A stretch of DNA of 64,000 nt from Ignavibacteriales bacterium (lineage in GTDB: Bacteria; Bacteroidota; Ignavibacteria; UBA10030): contig JAPLFP010000360.1 of the NCBI GenBank assembly GCA_026390585.1, positions 1-64,000 on the forward strand, given 5' to 3'. The translations under genes were made by a program, and so were the position numbers. Numbering within the stretch: position 1 is the stretch's first letter; each line of letters opens with the position of its first letter. This document shows, piece by piece, positions 36,680 through 47,263 of the stretch. Under the pieces are notes generated by a model, which saw only the letters and a list, made by a program, of their open reading frames with translations, searched no databases and was not told the origin of the DNA.

Positions 36680-37348
36680 TCAAAGTCTAATGCGAATGGT
36701 GGTGCCGCCACCGGCGGCATATACCGTTCCCAACGCCAACAGGACTAGCGTGCACCATAGCATCGTTGCGATCGCCGCTGCCCTCGCCTTGCTCATTCCT
36801 GTAACAACATGAATCCCGAGTGACAACACAACAATATACCAAACGAGAAAGACACTTGTACTGTGAAGAATTACTGACAAATAGAGATTCGGATCGTCGA
36901 CGCAAAGAAGCAAAATATCAAGGCCTACCGGGAAGCGTCCGCGCAGCGGAGTGGGGTGATCGCCGAGGATGGGCGTCCGAAGAAGCAGAAAGTTTACCCC
37001 CTCGCCGAGAAGAAAAATTGCACCACAGTGAATATTCAACGAGTACAGTGTTTTGAAACTGGTCGAGCGGGCATCTTGGTCACCCACAATCAAGTTCAAC
37101 AGATAGATAATTGCGGTCGTTCCCCATGAAACAATTCCAACTATCAAAGGTGAAGTCAAAGCGGGACCCAAGAGACTTGTCCATTTGAGGCCCTGCGAGA
37201 GGTCGCTCCAACAGCCGCCGAGCCAAACGAGGAGGAAGAACCCGACAATGATTAGCAAAACGGCCGTACGCCAGACTGGCTTCACGCGAATATCTCCGAA
37301 AGCCTCGCTTGGCACGGCGAAAACATTTATGAATGCATTCATCGACAC
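36680..37348 (-). CDS. YIP1-like polytopic membrane protein
   Basis: 222 aa, several TM segments, FINVFAVPSEAFGDIRVKPVWRTAVLLIIVGFFL typical of Yip1-family bacterial proteins. Confidence 0.7.
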   Translation of the reverse strand: MSMNAFINVFAVPSEAFGDIRVKPVWRTAVLLIIVGFFLLVWLGGCWSDLSQGLKWTSLLGPALTSPLIVGIVSWGTTAIIYLLNLIVGDQDARSTSFKTLYSLNIHCGAIFLLGEGVNFLLLRTPILGDHPTPLRGRFPVGLDILLLCVDDPNLYLSVILHSTSVFLVWYIVVLSLGIHVVTGMSKARAAAIATMLWCTLVLLALGTVYAAGGGTTIRIRL

Positions 37349-37391
37349 TCCTCCGCGTCAAACTTATGCCAAACGCTAGGATCCCGGGTTT

Positions 37392-37910
37392 TCACTTCTG
37401 CGCTAGACTTAGTGGCGTGAGAATCAAGCTGAGAGCAACAATAGAACTCCCGCGCATCGCGGTCATTACACCAACTGTTTCCTTGCCTGTTTTCCAGAGC
37501 GCCATTTCAAATTTTAGCGTGAAGATGATCGCGTTTTTCTCTTTTGTGGTGATAACGGGCGGCTTTCCAGTGATCAGGGCGAAGTGATTGAGAAGCGTAT
37601 CTCGCATAGCGCTAGTTGCTTGTTCGAATCCTATGTTAATCATCCGCGGCTGTTTCGACTTAGGATCAACTTGGATCATAGTCTTTGCCGAAGCACCAAA
37701 GAAGCTCGAATTGTACACCATCGTGCTGTCTGTGCTGCTCGTCTCTCTCCACTTGTTGTTGCAGAGACTCTGAATTTCACTTGTCCTCATCTCCCATCGA
37801 ATTTCGTTGAGCACTGGAAAGTTTGGGTCTCCCCCAAGCATCTGTGCTACGACTATTATTGGAAACAACGTTGTCGATACTAAACCACACAGACCCAACA
37901 GTCTAATCAT
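37392..37910 (-). CDS. Secreted hypothetical protein
   Basis: 172 aa, RBS aaggag before ATG 37910, N-terminal hydrophobic signal MIRLLGLCGLVSTTLFPIIVVAQ. Confidence 0.65.
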   Translation of the reverse strand: MIRLLGLCGLVSTTLFPIIVVAQMLGGDPNFPVLNEIRWEMRTSEIQSLCNNKWRETSSTDSTMVYNSSFFGASAKTMIQVDPKSKQPRMINIGFEQATSAMRDTLLNHFALITGKPPVITTKEKNAIIFTLKFEMALWKTGKETVGVMTAMRGSSIVALSLILTPLSLAQK

Positions 37911-37990
37911 GATGTGTTTTTTCTCCTTTCGTTACAGGTGGGGCCATGGCGAACTTCACCACGGCCCCTGTTTTGTTCCGTCGCCGACAG

Positions 37991-38302
37991 CTAAAACGGC
38001 AACAACCTCTGAATTGCGCTCCAATTCACCTCGGCGCACAATCTAAAGAGCCAGAGGTTAACACAACAGCTTTGGTAAATATCACCACTTGCATCCAGCA
38101 CTGTGGTGCACTGGAAGAGGCCGCTGCCATGAGCGGCCTTCATTTCGAGGTCGTCAAGGACTCTCGCAACTGCTTGATATTGATTGGTGGCTCCGATTGT
38201 TGTTATCTGGCCGTGTGCTTGTTTATCGCTTAAGGTCGGCAGCGTTTGGGGCCGCAGAGAAATGCCAACCACAATCAATGTCGCAACGATGAATGTTTTC
38301 AT
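37991..38302 (-). CDS. Small secreted Cys-containing peptide (103 aa), unknown
   Basis: ATG 38302 with strong RBS (aaggagatagcc); MKTFIVATLIVVGISLRPQ...VLDDLEMKAAHGSGLFQCTTVLDASGDIYQSCCVNLWLFRLCAEVNWSAIQRLLPF; four Cys in the C-terminal 40 residues. Confidence 0.6.
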   Translation of the reverse strand: MKTFIVATLIVVGISLRPQTLPTLSDKQAHGQITTIGATNQYQAVARVLDDLEMKAAHGSGLFQCTTVLDASGDIYQSCCVNLWLFRLCAEVNWSAIQRLLPF

Positions 38303-38335
38303 GGCTATCTCCTTCAAGACTATTCTTGCACTTAG

Positions 38336-38470
38336 TTATCTATTTGCCCGCTGCGGCCCGCCTGCCAACAATGAGTGTGGCTCCGCACCCGGGGGCCGGC
38401 CAGGCGCTTTACCCTCGCTCACAATCAACAGACCAGCGAGCAATTTTGTACTTTCTATCGAAGATTTCAT
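38336..38470 (-). CDS. Putative 44-aa ORF overlapping the C39 peptidase stop (ATGA)
   Basis: MKSSIESTKLLAGLLIVSEGKAPGRPPGAEPHSLLAGGPQRANR; start codon overlaps the TGA of the C39 gene. Confidence 0.35.
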   Translation of the reverse strand: MKSSIESTKLLAGLLIVSEGKAPGRPPGAEPHSLLAGGPQRANR

Positions 38471-39024
38471 TCGCACGGAGATCGGTTTTCTCCGAACACG
38501 AGTGTTTCTCCCGTCCAAATTTTGCCGAGGGCACGGCGATGGATTTTCATCCGTCCAATCGCCGGGTCGCGCACGACAAAGAATCCAGCGCTGTCCACAC
38601 TATCGGCCACCACAAAGTGCCGGTTCTCCACAAAGAGGATCACGGGAAACCGGCTTCTGCAAAGAGCGTCCAGGTCTAGCCTCCAGCCCTCCGCCCGTAA
38701 TCCACTTTGTTCTGCAAGCCCTTTGAGTGATTGCATGCTCCATCCACCATAAGAAGTATCACTGCGTTTTTCCAATTCACCGAGCTGCACTTTCTTCCCG
38801 TGAGCATCGAGAATCATTTTCAGCGCCGCCGGACCACAGGTGTTGCTCTTGTCCTGCATGATCACCCCCTCTATTCCCAAATACGATCCACCCCGCTCGT
38901 GAGCGGCGATCTCGTAACCGCTTCTCGGGTCAGAGAATCTTACCGCTACGGCAAGGGCAAACCCCGCCACTAAAAACACCACAACACAAATGGTGATAAC
39001 TGTTTTAATTTGTACGAGGAACAT
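38467..39024 (-). CDS. Stand-alone C39-like cysteine peptidase, membrane anchored
   Basis: N-terminal TM, GVIMQDKSNTCGPAALKMILDAHG (Gln/Cys), VENRHFVVAD (His), VVRDPAIG (Asp). Confidence 0.88.
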   Translation of the reverse strand: MFLVQIKTVITICVVVFLVAGFALAVAVRFSDPRSGYEIAAHERGGSYLGIEGVIMQDKSNTCGPAALKMILDAHGKKVQLGELEKRSDTSYGGWSMQSLKGLAEQSGLRAEGWRLDLDALCRSRFPVILFVENRHFVVADSVDSAGFFVVRDPAIGRMKIHRRALGKIWTGETLVFGENRSPCE

Positions 39025-39030
39025 GTATAG

Positions 39031-39639
39031 CTACTTTCGGATCTTTTCAGTGTTTTCTGCTGCTGTCAACGGACCTTTGGCCACCAGTGCAGACAACCGA
39101 CGGAAGAGCTCCGTCCTCGGCTGTTCGCCTACTCCGACCCATTCTATTCTCTGATTCTCGTTCACCAGGAAAATGGCCGGCACCTCCGAAACGCCGAACA
39201 GTTTCCCCACAATCCCCTTTTCATCGACGTGGACTTTTGTCCTGACGTCATGCGTTCGGACAAATGATTCGGCTTTTTGCTTATCATTAAGTGCAATGGC
39301 AACGAAACCAACATCCGATCCGAAACGTCTCTCCGCCTCGTTGAAAATTGGGATTTCGTTCTGACAGTGCGGACAGTCAACGCTGAAGAAAAGAATCGCG
39401 GCCCGCTTTTCACTGATGCCTGCGAGTAACGCACCTCCCGGGTCAACACCATTCAACCCCGCAGTAGGAATTGAATCGCCTGCACGAAGCATCCGCAAAT
39501 TTGTCGATCGCTGCAGCACAACAAGAAAGAACGCGGGAACGGCGAGGAGCGCCACCAAACCCACGGTCGCAAGGGTCTTCCGAATGAGGGATTCTCGATA
39601 TGATTGATCTGTCGGTGCCGCCGGAGAAGAAGCATCCAT
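39031..39639 (-). CDS. TlpA/AhpC-TSA-like thioredoxin-fold protein, membrane anchored
   Basis: N-terminal TM, AAILFFSVDCPHCQNEIPIFNEAERRF (CxxC), cis-Pro segment GVSEVPAIFLVNENQRI. Confidence 0.88.
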   Translation of the reverse strand: MDASSPAAPTDQSYRESLIRKTLATVGLVALLAVPAFFLVVLQRSTNLRMLRAGDSIPTAGLNGVDPGGALLAGISEKRAAILFFSVDCPHCQNEIPIFNEAERRFGSDVGFVAIALNDKQKAESFVRTHDVRTKVHVDEKGIVGKLFGVSEVPAIFLVNENQRIEWVGVGEQPRTELFRRLSALVAKGPLTAAENTEKIRK

Positions 39640-39845
39640 CGTCTGCCTCGCAATGCGGGTGACGCGTGGTAAGAACGCTCTGAGGGTAAGTGGTGCGGGG
39701 TGCTCGCCGCAATCTACAGAATTCCAAACCTCATGTCAAGTATTTTTGCGGAAGAGATCGGGGTTTTTGCGGAAAATCTCTTGGCCGGAAAAGGCCAACG
39801 CGAAATTAGACAAACCCGATGTTTCTTGGAAACGCGGAAAATGAT

Positions 39846-41693
39846 TTATTCGATGGGTTCAGCGCCGAGTTCGCGGCGAAGCGCAAGGATCACCGGGTGT
39901 TCAGACCCAGAACCACCTCCCGGTGTGTGTGTCTGGTGTGTTGGCGGTAGTGTTGAAATTTCTAGTCTGACTGTCGCTGCCGGTGTAGCGGCATTATGCT
40001 CTGACGGCACGTGCAACACTGGTTCTATACGAAGCTTCAGGCCTGTCACCCTGTAGAAGGAATCGACAAGAAAGTCCTTGTGACGTTTCAACGACGAGAA
40101 GTGGTAATCGTCCGGGCATGCAATACGAAGTACTCCATCGGTTACATCAAGGATGTTGCTCTCTCCTAGAATTGTCCCGATGCCAATTTTTGTCTTCCGC
40201 ACGTCGCTCACCCATTGTTGCCACTGCTCGTACGCTTCCTCCACGGTAACCCTTTTCATCGGCTCAACCATCCTCGGCGGTTCGGTTGCCTGCATGGGGG
40301 TGGCCGGACTGCTGGGCAATGGTACGGACGTTATCGTTGTGCTTTGGGCCGAGAATGGCTGTTGGGGTTCCTCGAGTGGGGCCGAGGTTGTTACGCTTGC
40401 GGATACGTTTCGCAGTCTTCCAGCGTTGACTTGACCAACAACCTTTAGTTCTGTGGAAGGTTGACTTGCTGGCGCCACCCGGAGCCCTGGTCCGCGACTG
40501 TCATTGTTGATGCCGCTACTGTTAAGTTTTTTTTTCAGTTCATCAATCTGACCCAATAGGGTGTCGATCTGCACGGAACGCTCAAGCTTGATCATTTGCA
40601 GTAATCCTGCTTCCAGCTTAAACCTGGGTTGCGGTGACCAGCGAATCGACTGCTCCAAATCATTTACCAGCTTAATCAGGCGTAGAATATCGTTTTGACG
40701 AAACTGCTTTGCTTCTTCCTGATACCGTTTTCGGTATGGTTCAGAAGCTTCCACAAGTTCCGTCGATTCGGTTGTCAGGACAACAAGCACATTTCTCAGG
40801 TGTTCTGACAATCCACCGAGAAATTCGCGGAGGTCGTACCCGCTCTTGACAACCTCGTCTACGAGTTCCAGTCCACCCTTTACGTCTTGCGTTTTGATGA
40901 GGTCTGTAACGCGGAAGTACAGTTCTTGATCGACCGCGTTGAGCACTTTCAGGACGTCTGCCGCCGTGATTTCACTGCCACAAAAAGCCCGAATTTGATC
41001 AAAAATGCTCTGCGCATCGCGGAGCGCCCCATCGGCTTTCTTGGCAACAATCATCAATGCCTCTTCATCGATTTTCACCTTCTCCTCTTTCGCGATCGCA
41101 CGAAGGTTGCCTGTGATTTCCTCGATGGATATTCTCCGGAAATCAAACCGCTGACATCGGGAGAGGATGGTCATCGGAATCTTATGCACTTCGGTTGTCG
41201 CAAAGATGAAGATGACATGCTCGGGCGGCTCTTCGAGCGTTTTGAGAAGTGCGTTAAATGCCTCTTTCGTGAGCATGTGCACTTCATCGATAATGTACAC
41301 CTTGTATTTTCCGCGGGTGGGTGTGTAGCGAACCGACTCTCGAAGGTTGCGAATTTCTTCAACCCCGCGGTTGGATGCTCCGTCTATTTCGATGACATCG
41401 AGACTTCGACCGGCGGTGATCTCTTTGCAAATTTCGCACTCGTTATCCGGGTTGGTATCCTTCGGCGACGAACAGTTGATAGCCTTTGCGAGGATGCGTG
41501 CGGTTGTAGTCTTGCCTGTGCCACGAGCACCACTAAAAAGGTACGCGTGCGCCAACCGCTTCGATGTGATCGCATTGCGCAGGGTATTCGTGACGTGCGA
41601 CTGGCCGACGACATCTTCAAACACCAGCGGACGCCATTTACGGGCTGTAACCTGGTAGGACATGCTGACTCGAAAGTAAGAAGTAAACTGCAA
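39846..41693 (-). CDS. dnaX: DNA polymerase III subunit gamma/tau
   Basis: [83 protein letters not shown]. Confidence 0.97.
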   Translation of the reverse strand: MQFTSYFRVSMSYQVTARKWRPLVFEDVVGQSHVTNTLRNAITSKRLAHAYLFSGARGTGKTTTARILAKAINCSSPKDTNPDNECEICKEITAGRSLDVIEIDGASNRGVEEIRNLRESVRYTPTRGKYKVYIIDEVHMLTKEAFNALLKTLEEPPEHVIFIFATTEVHKIPMTILSRCQRFDFRRISIEEITGNLRAIAKEEKVKIDEEALMIVAKKADGALRDAQSIFDQIRAFCGSEITAADVLKVLNAVDQELYFRVTDLIKTQDVKGGLELVDEVVKSGYDLREFLGGLSEHLRNVLVVLTTESTELVEASEPYRKRYQEEAKQFRQNDILRLIKLVNDLEQSIRWSPQPRFKLEAGLLQMIKLERSVQIDTLLGQIDELKKKLNSSGINNDSRGPGLRVAPASQPSTELKVVGQVNAGRLRNVSASVTTSAPLEEPQQPFSAQSTTITSVPLPSSPATPMQATEPPRMVEPMKRVTVEEAYEQWQQWVSDVRKTKIGIGTILGESNILDVTDGVLRIACPDDYHFSSLKRHKDFLVDSFYRVTGLKLRIEPVLHVPSEHNAATPAATVRLEISTLPPTHQTHTPGGGSGSEHPVILALRRELGAEPIE

Positions 41694-41728
41694 AAATCAA
41701 ACTGGTGCCCTGCGGGGGCGCCCATTAC

Positions 41729-44134
41729 TTATAAGGAGCGTTTCGTTTTCTTCTCGAACACAATGGCTGCAGCTTCTTCGATGGTCTCTACCGGAATGAT
41801 CTTCAGCCCTTCCTTTACCTTCTCCTGGATTTCGCTAAGATCTTTCATGTTCTCCTTCGGTATGATCACCGTTTTGATTCCACTGCGTTGCGCGGCGAGG
41901 AGTTTTTCATTTAATCCACCGATGGGCAATACGTTGCCCCGAAGCGTAATCTCGCCCGTCATCGCAATGTCATTGCGCGCCGGTCGGTTGCTTGCAGCCG
42001 AGATCATGGCCATCGCCATCGTCACACCCGCAGAGGGTCCGTCCTTTGGAATGGCCCCCTCCGGGAGGTGAATGTGAATTTCTTTCCCTTTAGTGAACTC
42101 TGGGTTTATGCCAAACCGTTTCGCATTCGAACGGATGTAGCTTAATGCCGCCTGCGCCGATTCTTTCATGACCTCGCCAAGCTGACCCGTGAGCGTAAGC
42201 TTTTGAGTCCCCGTCATAATTGTGACGTCCACGTTCAGGATGTCTCCGCCGACACTTGTCCACGCCAACCCCGTCACCGAGCCAACCCGACGCTCTCGCT
42301 CAGCTTCTTTCTTCCGGAACTTCGGCACGCCAAGATACTGCTCGATTTTCTCCGGCGTGATCGTCATGCCGCCCGGGATTTTCTTCTTTTTCGGCGCACC
42401 GTTTTTTCTCCGCGCAAGCACAATTTCTTTTGCAGCTTTCCGGCAAACCGATGCTACTTCCCGCTCAAGGTTCCGGACACCAGCCTCCCTGGTGTATTCG
42501 TTGATGATCTTGTCTATAGCAGCGTCAGTGAACCGCACCTCTTTCTCGGGGAGACCGTGTGCCTTCAGCTGTTTTGGTATGATGTGCCTCTTTCCTATTT
42601 CCCGTTTGTCGTAATCCAGATAGCCCGGTAACTCAATAATTTCCATGCGGTCCTGAAGCGGCAGGGGAATTGCATACTGCACGTTTGCCGTCGTAATGAA
42701 CATCACTTTGGAAAGGTCGTAATCGACATCAAGGTAGTGATCCGTGAAGGTGTTGTTCTGCTCGGAGTCAAGAACTTCAAGCAGCGCGGCGGATGGATCT
42801 CCACGGAAATCCATGCTCATCTTATCAACCTCATCCATGAGGAGGACGGGGTTAACGACACCGGCTCGTTTCATCGACTGAATGATCTTGCCCGGCATGG
42901 AACCGATATACGTCCGCCGATGACCGCGAATCTCAGCCTCATCTCGGACACCGCCGAGCGAAATGCGAACGAACTTGCGACCAAGCGCCCGGGCAATCGA
43001 CTTCGCTAGCGAGGTTTTCCCAACGCCTGGAGGACCCACAAAACAAAGGATCTGGCCCTTCATTTCTTTGACAAGGTTGAGAACCGCGATATGCTCGAGG
43101 ATTCGGTCTTTCGGCTTTTCGAGCCCGAAGTGGTCATCGTTCAAAATCTTCTGCACATGCTCAATATCAAGGTTGTCTTTCGTTCTTTTTGCCCACGGAA
43201 CAGCGATGAGCCAATCAAGGTAGTTACGCGTAACGGTGAACTCCGGAGACATCGGCGGCGTCTTTCTGAGTTTGTTGAACTCCTCCATCGCCTTGTCTTC
43301 AGCCTCTTTCGGCATCTTCGCCTTCTGAATCTGCTCCTTGAGTTTGATCAACTCCGGCGACGCGTCGTCTTCGCCGAGTTCGTCTTGCAGGATCCGTATT
43401 TGCTCCTGAATGAAGAACTTCCGTTGAGACTTCTGGATGTTGTCTTGAACTTTTGTGTCGATCTCGCGTTCAATCTTAAGGATGTCGATCTCTGTTGTCA
43501 GAATTTTCGACAGTTCATACAGCTGTTCCCGGAGGTGTTGCGTCTGAAGGATGCGCTGTTTCACATCCACGCTCTGGACCAGGTTCGCGGCAATATAATA
43601 GAGTTTCCGGGCGGGCTCTTTGATCCCGTCGAACGCCATCAACACTTCCGGTGGCACATTTCGGCTGAGTTTGACATATTCCTGAAAAAGAGTCGCTGCG
43701 TGCCTCACCAGGGCGTCAACGTCGTGTCCTGCCGGCGCCTCCGATTTATTGATAATGAGCTCCGCTTCGATAAATGCTGCGTTTGGCACATACTTCTTCA
43801 CGGTCGCCTGGACAACCCCATCCACCAGAATCTTCATTAATCCGTTGGGGAGTTTCAGCATCTGAATGATCTTTGCAACGGTCCCCTGTTGGTAGATGTC
43901 GTCCACGGTTGGTTCGTCGATCGCGGCGCTCTTTTGCGCAACGAGAAAGATATTCTTTCCCCGTTCAAGGGCTTCATTCGCTGCCTTCAACGAGCTTTCC
44001 CGGCCAACCAGCACCGGAAAGATCATGTAGGGGAAAACCACAACATCTCTCAGCGGAAGTACCGGGAGGGTTGTTGGAATGTTGTCGATAGTCTCTATTG
44101 TCGTGTCGCTGAATTTTACCGGTGTCTCGCTCAT
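41729..44134 (-). CDS. lon: ATP-dependent protease Lon
   Basis: [98 protein letters not shown] (catalytic Ser). Confidence 0.98.
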   Translation of the reverse strand: MSETPVKFSDTTIETIDNIPTTLPVLPLRDVVVFPYMIFPVLVGRESSLKAANEALERGKNIFLVAQKSAAIDEPTVDDIYQQGTVAKIIQMLKLPNGLMKILVDGVVQATVKKYVPNAAFIEAELIINKSEAPAGHDVDALVRHAATLFQEYVKLSRNVPPEVLMAFDGIKEPARKLYYIAANLVQSVDVKQRILQTQHLREQLYELSKILTTEIDILKIEREIDTKVQDNIQKSQRKFFIQEQIRILQDELGEDDASPELIKLKEQIQKAKMPKEAEDKAMEEFNKLRKTPPMSPEFTVTRNYLDWLIAVPWAKRTKDNLDIEHVQKILNDDHFGLEKPKDRILEHIAVLNLVKEMKGQILCFVGPPGVGKTSLAKSIARALGRKFVRISLGGVRDEAEIRGHRRTYIGSMPGKIIQSMKRAGVVNPVLLMDEVDKMSMDFRGDPSAALLEVLDSEQNNTFTDHYLDVDYDLSKVMFITTANVQYAIPLPLQDRMEIIELPGYLDYDKREIGKRHIIPKQLKAHGLPEKEVRFTDAAIDKIINEYTREAGVRNLEREVASVCRKAAKEIVLARRKNGAPKKKKIPGGMTITPEKIEQYLGVPKFRKKEAERERRVGSVTGLAWTSVGGDILNVDVTIMTGTQKLTLTGQLGEVMKESAQAALSYIRSNAKRFGINPEFTKGKEIHIHLPEGAIPKDGPSAGVTMAMAMISAASNRPARNDIAMTGEITLRGNVLPIGGLNEKLLAAQRSGIKTVIIPKENMKDLSEIQEKVKEGLKIIPVETIEEAAAIVFEKKTKRSL

Positions 44135-44176
44135 AATCGTGTCTTTTGCTTCACTCTCGTCCCTAAAACAAAAAGA

Positions 44177-44193
44177 GTCCCGGGTGTCGGGAC
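44177..44193 (-). terminator. Terminator/attenuator-like hairpin in the lon leader
   Basis: Minus strand GTCCCG-ACACC-CGGGAC followed by TCTTTTTGTTTT, about 45 nt upstream of the lon ATG. Confidence 0.5.
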
Positions 44194-44332
44194 ACTATCG
44201 TGTAGGGAAAATATACCCACAAATGGCAGGAGAAGCAAGGTGGTATCCATAGGCGTTTTTGCATTCCCCCGCCCAGGGTTCAAGTGTTGATTCGTCCTTC
44301 AATTTTCGTTATCGTGCACCGGACAAGCCACA

Positions 44333-45037
44333 ATGTCTCCAAAAGAAGATTCCTCCCCGTCCATTTCGTTTGCAAGCGACCATTCGTTGCTTGTGGTTTT
44401 CGGCAACGGGGTTTCCCGCGACATTCATCACAATGTTCAAAGACTCTTCAAGCTTCTGCAGTCTAGACCCCCTGCTGGATTGCGTAACATCCACCCTGCG
44501 TACAATTCGGTTCTCGTTTCGTTCGATCCGCTTGTTGTACCGCCGAAAGAATTCGAATTGCATGTTACCTCTCTCCTTGATCTGCTCAATTCGGTCCTCC
44601 TTACCTCTCCGCGCTTGGTTCAGATCCCGGTATGCTATGACAGATCGCTTGCGCCCGATCTTGAATTTGTAGCAAGCCACACCGGGCTAGCCGTCGACGA
44701 TGTTATTCAGCTCCACGCTTCGGTGGAATATCTTGTCTACTTCATTGGATTCACGCCGGGATTTCCGTATCTCGGCGAACTTCCGGACCGGCTTGCGACC
44801 CCGCGACTTGCAGCACCACGTTTGTGCGTGCCCGAGGGAAGCGTCGCGATCGGCGGAAGGCAGACCGGCATTTATTCTCTCCCGTCACCCGGCGGATGGC
44901 GGGTTATAGGACGGACACCTTTGAAGCTGTTCCGACCTCGGGAAAGTTTCCCGACGCTTCTGGAAATTGGTGATCAGGTTAGATTCAGACCCGTTTCGCT
45001 CCAAGAGTTCAATGACATGATGAAGAAAGCAAAATAG
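44333..45037 (+). CDS. pxpB: 5-oxoprolinase subunit PxpB (KipI family)
   Basis: LLVVFGNGVSRDIHHNVQRL, NIHPAYNSVLVSFDP, FTPGFPYLGELPDRLATPRLAAPRLCVPEGSVAIGGRQTGIYSLPSPGGWRVIGRTP. Confidence 0.94.
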   Translation: MSPKEDSSPSISFASDHSLLVVFGNGVSRDIHHNVQRLFKLLQSRPPAGLRNIHPAYNSVLVSFDPLVVPPKEFELHVTSLLDLLNSVLLTSPRLVQIPVCYDRSLAPDLEFVASHTGLAVDDVIQLHASVEYLVYFIGFTPGFPYLGELPDRLATPRLAAPRLCVPEGSVAIGGRQTGIYSLPSPGGWRVIGRTPLKLFRPRESFPTLLEIGDQVRFRPVSLQEFNDMMKKAK

Positions 45038-45040
45038 TCA

Positions 45041-46003
45041 GTGGAAAACCCATCACACCATATGGGGTCGCTGAACGTGCTTTCTCCTGGATTTTTGACA
45101 ACCGTCCAGGATCTGGGCCGCGATCATTATGCCCATCTGGGTCTTTCCCCATCCGGCGCTGCCGATGCCGTGTCCCTGCGCCTTGGCAATCTCCTCGTTG
45201 GTAACCCACCCAATGCCGCGGCTCTTGAAATGACTCTTGTCGGGGCGACCATTGTATTCAACTCAGATTGCGCAATTGCCTTGGTGGGTTCGGACTTCGG
45301 GGCCACGCTCGACGGTTGCGCTGTTCCTCGTTGGCAGACAGTGTTTGTACAATCGAGACAAACTCTCCGCTGCGGATCTGCCGCTTCCGGTGCGCGGTGC
45401 TATCTTTGTGTTGGGGGTGGCATCCTGGCTGAGATAATTATGTCGAGTTCATCCACGCATCTCCAGATAGCCCTCGGTGGAAACCGGGGCGGGCCACTCA
45501 GATCGGGTGACACCTTCGAATTCAGCGGCAGTGGTCCTCATCGGGCTCTCACTGTGAAACCGTCGGTGCTTGAAGATCTCTTCACGGCGGGTCCTCTCCG
45601 CGTCACAGGGGGGCCACAAGTACATTTGTTCAGCGCCATGGAGCAATCTCTCTTTTCGTCCTCAATATATATAGTAGAAGAGGAATCAAACAGAATGGGG
45701 TTGCGGCTTTCCGGACCCCCACTCATTGAAACTATTCGCGAGGAGATGCTAACCGAGGGTATTTCTGTTGGCGCGATCCAGGTTCCGCCCAGCGGCAAAC
45801 CAATCATCCTCTTTGTGGAACACCCAACGACAGGAGGCTACCCAAAGATCGCAAATGTCATTTCTGCTGACATGCATCGTGTTGGTCAGCTGCAGCCCAG
45901 AAACGACGTACGTTTCGAATTCGTTACGGTTAATGCGGCCATCTCCCTGCTCCATGAACGAGAAACCATCCTCAAGTCAGAGAACTGCTTGCAGCCGATA
46001 TAG
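45041..46003 (+). CDS. pxpC: 5-oxoprolinase subunit PxpC (KipA / biotin-dependent carboxyltransferase family)
   Basis: LSPGFLTTVQDLGRDHYAHLGLSPSGAADAVSLRLGNLLVGNPPNAAALEMTL, EGISVGAIQVPPSGKPIILFVEHPTTGGYPKIANV. Confidence 0.94.
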   Translation: MENPSHHMGSLNVLSPGFLTTVQDLGRDHYAHLGLSPSGAADAVSLRLGNLLVGNPPNAAALEMTLVGATIVFNSDCAIALVGSDFGATLDGCAVPRWQTVFVQSRQTLRCGSAASGARCYLCVGGGILAEIIMSSSSTHLQIALGGNRGGPLRSGDTFEFSGSGPHRALTVKPSVLEDLFTAGPLRVTGGPQVHLFSAMEQSLFSSSIYIVEEESNRMGLRLSGPPLIETIREEMLTEGISVGAIQVPPSGKPIILFVEHPTTGGYPKIANVISADMHRVGQLQPRNDVRFEFVTVNAAISLLHERETILKSENCLQPI

Positions 46004-46011
46004 GGAGTATT

Positions 46012-47241
46012 GTGTACTCAGAACTCAGAACGATATCGCGGGAACAATGGAAAACGCTCATCGCTGCACAGCTTGGGTGGACGCTTGACGCAATGGATGT
46101 TATGTTCTATGCTTTTGCTCTTGGCGCAATTCAAAATGAATTTTCGCTCTCTTCGTCGCAAGCGGGTCTTTTGGCGTCTGTGACCCTTGTCGCATCTGCG
46201 CTTGGCGGCATTGGCTTTGGCGTTCTTGCTGATCATATGGGGCGCGCACGTTCTTTGATGTTCTCCATTTTGCTCTACTCGCTCTTCACATCTCTCACAG
46301 CAACCGCCGGATCTTTGTGGGAATTGGTTCTTTGGCGCGCGCTGGTTGGTCTGGGGATGGGTGGAGAATGGTCGGCCGGTTCGGTGCTGGTCTCCGAAAC
46401 ATGGCCATCAAAGCATCGTGCGAAGGCCATCGGATTCATGCAGGCTGGCTGGGCTGTTGGCTATATCTTGGCCGCCGTGCTCGCCGGCTTGATTCTGCCC
46501 CAATTCGGGTGGCGCGTTCTTTTCCTTCTTGGCATCCTGCCGGCGTTCTTCACACTGTGGATTCGCCGGAACATTCAAGAACCAGAGATCTGGAAGTCAA
46601 GACTCAACAACCCCCCGACTGCGCATGTGAAGATCTCTTTTGAGATACTTCGTCCTCCGCTTCTCAGTAAGACCCTGCTCGGTTCTTTGATCGCGATGGT
46701 TGTCCTGTTTGCGTACTGGGGTTTGTTCAGCTGGATGCCTTCGTTTCTCGCCCGCGCTGTCGATCAGGGGGGTGCAGGACTTGGAATTGTGAGGAGCTCT
46801 GCATGGATTATTCCCATGCAGGTGGGTGCGTTTTTCGGTTATGTGTCCTTTGGCTTTTTCGCAGATCGTTTCGGCCGACGACCGGTGTTTGCTTTGTTCC
46901 TTGCTTGCGCGGCAATCCTTGTGCCCGTGTATGGTCAATTAGTACGACACGAGGTCTTGCTTCTTGTGCTTGGTCCGTTGATTGGATTCTTCGGGCATGG
47001 GTACTTCAGCGTCTTTGGCGTGCTCCTGTCTGAACTCTTCCCCACTCATATTCGTGGAACGGCGCAGGGATTGGTGTATAATGTTGGCCGAGCATTCAGC
47101 GCCCTTGCTCCATATACTGTCGGGGCGCTCGCTGATGTCTATGGCATCGGTAGCGCACTGGCAATCACCTCTGCGTTTTTCCTGGCGGGTGCATTGATGA
47201 TTTTCCTTCTTCCGGAAACGCTTGGTAAGGGGCTTCAATAA
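46012..47241 (+). CDS. MFS transporter
   Basis: 12-TM MFS pattern; LADHMGRARSLMFSILLYSLFT, LVGLGMGGEWSAGSVLVSETWPSKHRAKAIGFMQAGWAVGY, FADRFGRRPVFALF. Confidence 0.92.
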   Translation: MYSELRTISREQWKTLIAAQLGWTLDAMDVMFYAFALGAIQNEFSLSSSQAGLLASVTLVASALGGIGFGVLADHMGRARSLMFSILLYSLFTSLTATAGSLWELVLWRALVGLGMGGEWSAGSVLVSETWPSKHRAKAIGFMQAGWAVGYILAAVLAGLILPQFGWRVLFLLGILPAFFTLWIRRNIQEPEIWKSRLNNPPTAHVKISFEILRPPLLSKTLLGSLIAMVVLFAYWGLFSWMPSFLARAVDQGGAGLGIVRSSAWIIPMQVGAFFGYVSFGFFADRFGRRPVFALFLACAAILVPVYGQLVRHEVLLLVLGPLIGFFGHGYFSVFGVLLSELFPTHIRGTAQGLVYNVGRAFSALAPYTVGALADVYGIGSALAITSAFFLAGALMIFLLPETLGKGLQ

Positions 47242-47263
47242 CAACATTACATCTGAGCCACTC

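Noticed and set aside
37620-37660. gttcgaatcc tRNA T-arm-like sequence
   Set aside because: Inside a coding frame; no acceptor stem, D-arm or anticodon arm could be built around it.
37935-37972. GC-rich hairpin (caggtggggccatgg...ccacggcccctg) between two minus-strand small genes
   Set aside because: T-tract is on the plus strand only, opposite to the genes; cannot assign a function.
39740-39790. Two copies of tttttgcggaa as a possible repeat array downstream of dnaX
   Set aside because: Only two short imperfectly spaced copies; no array or CRISPR-like periodicity.
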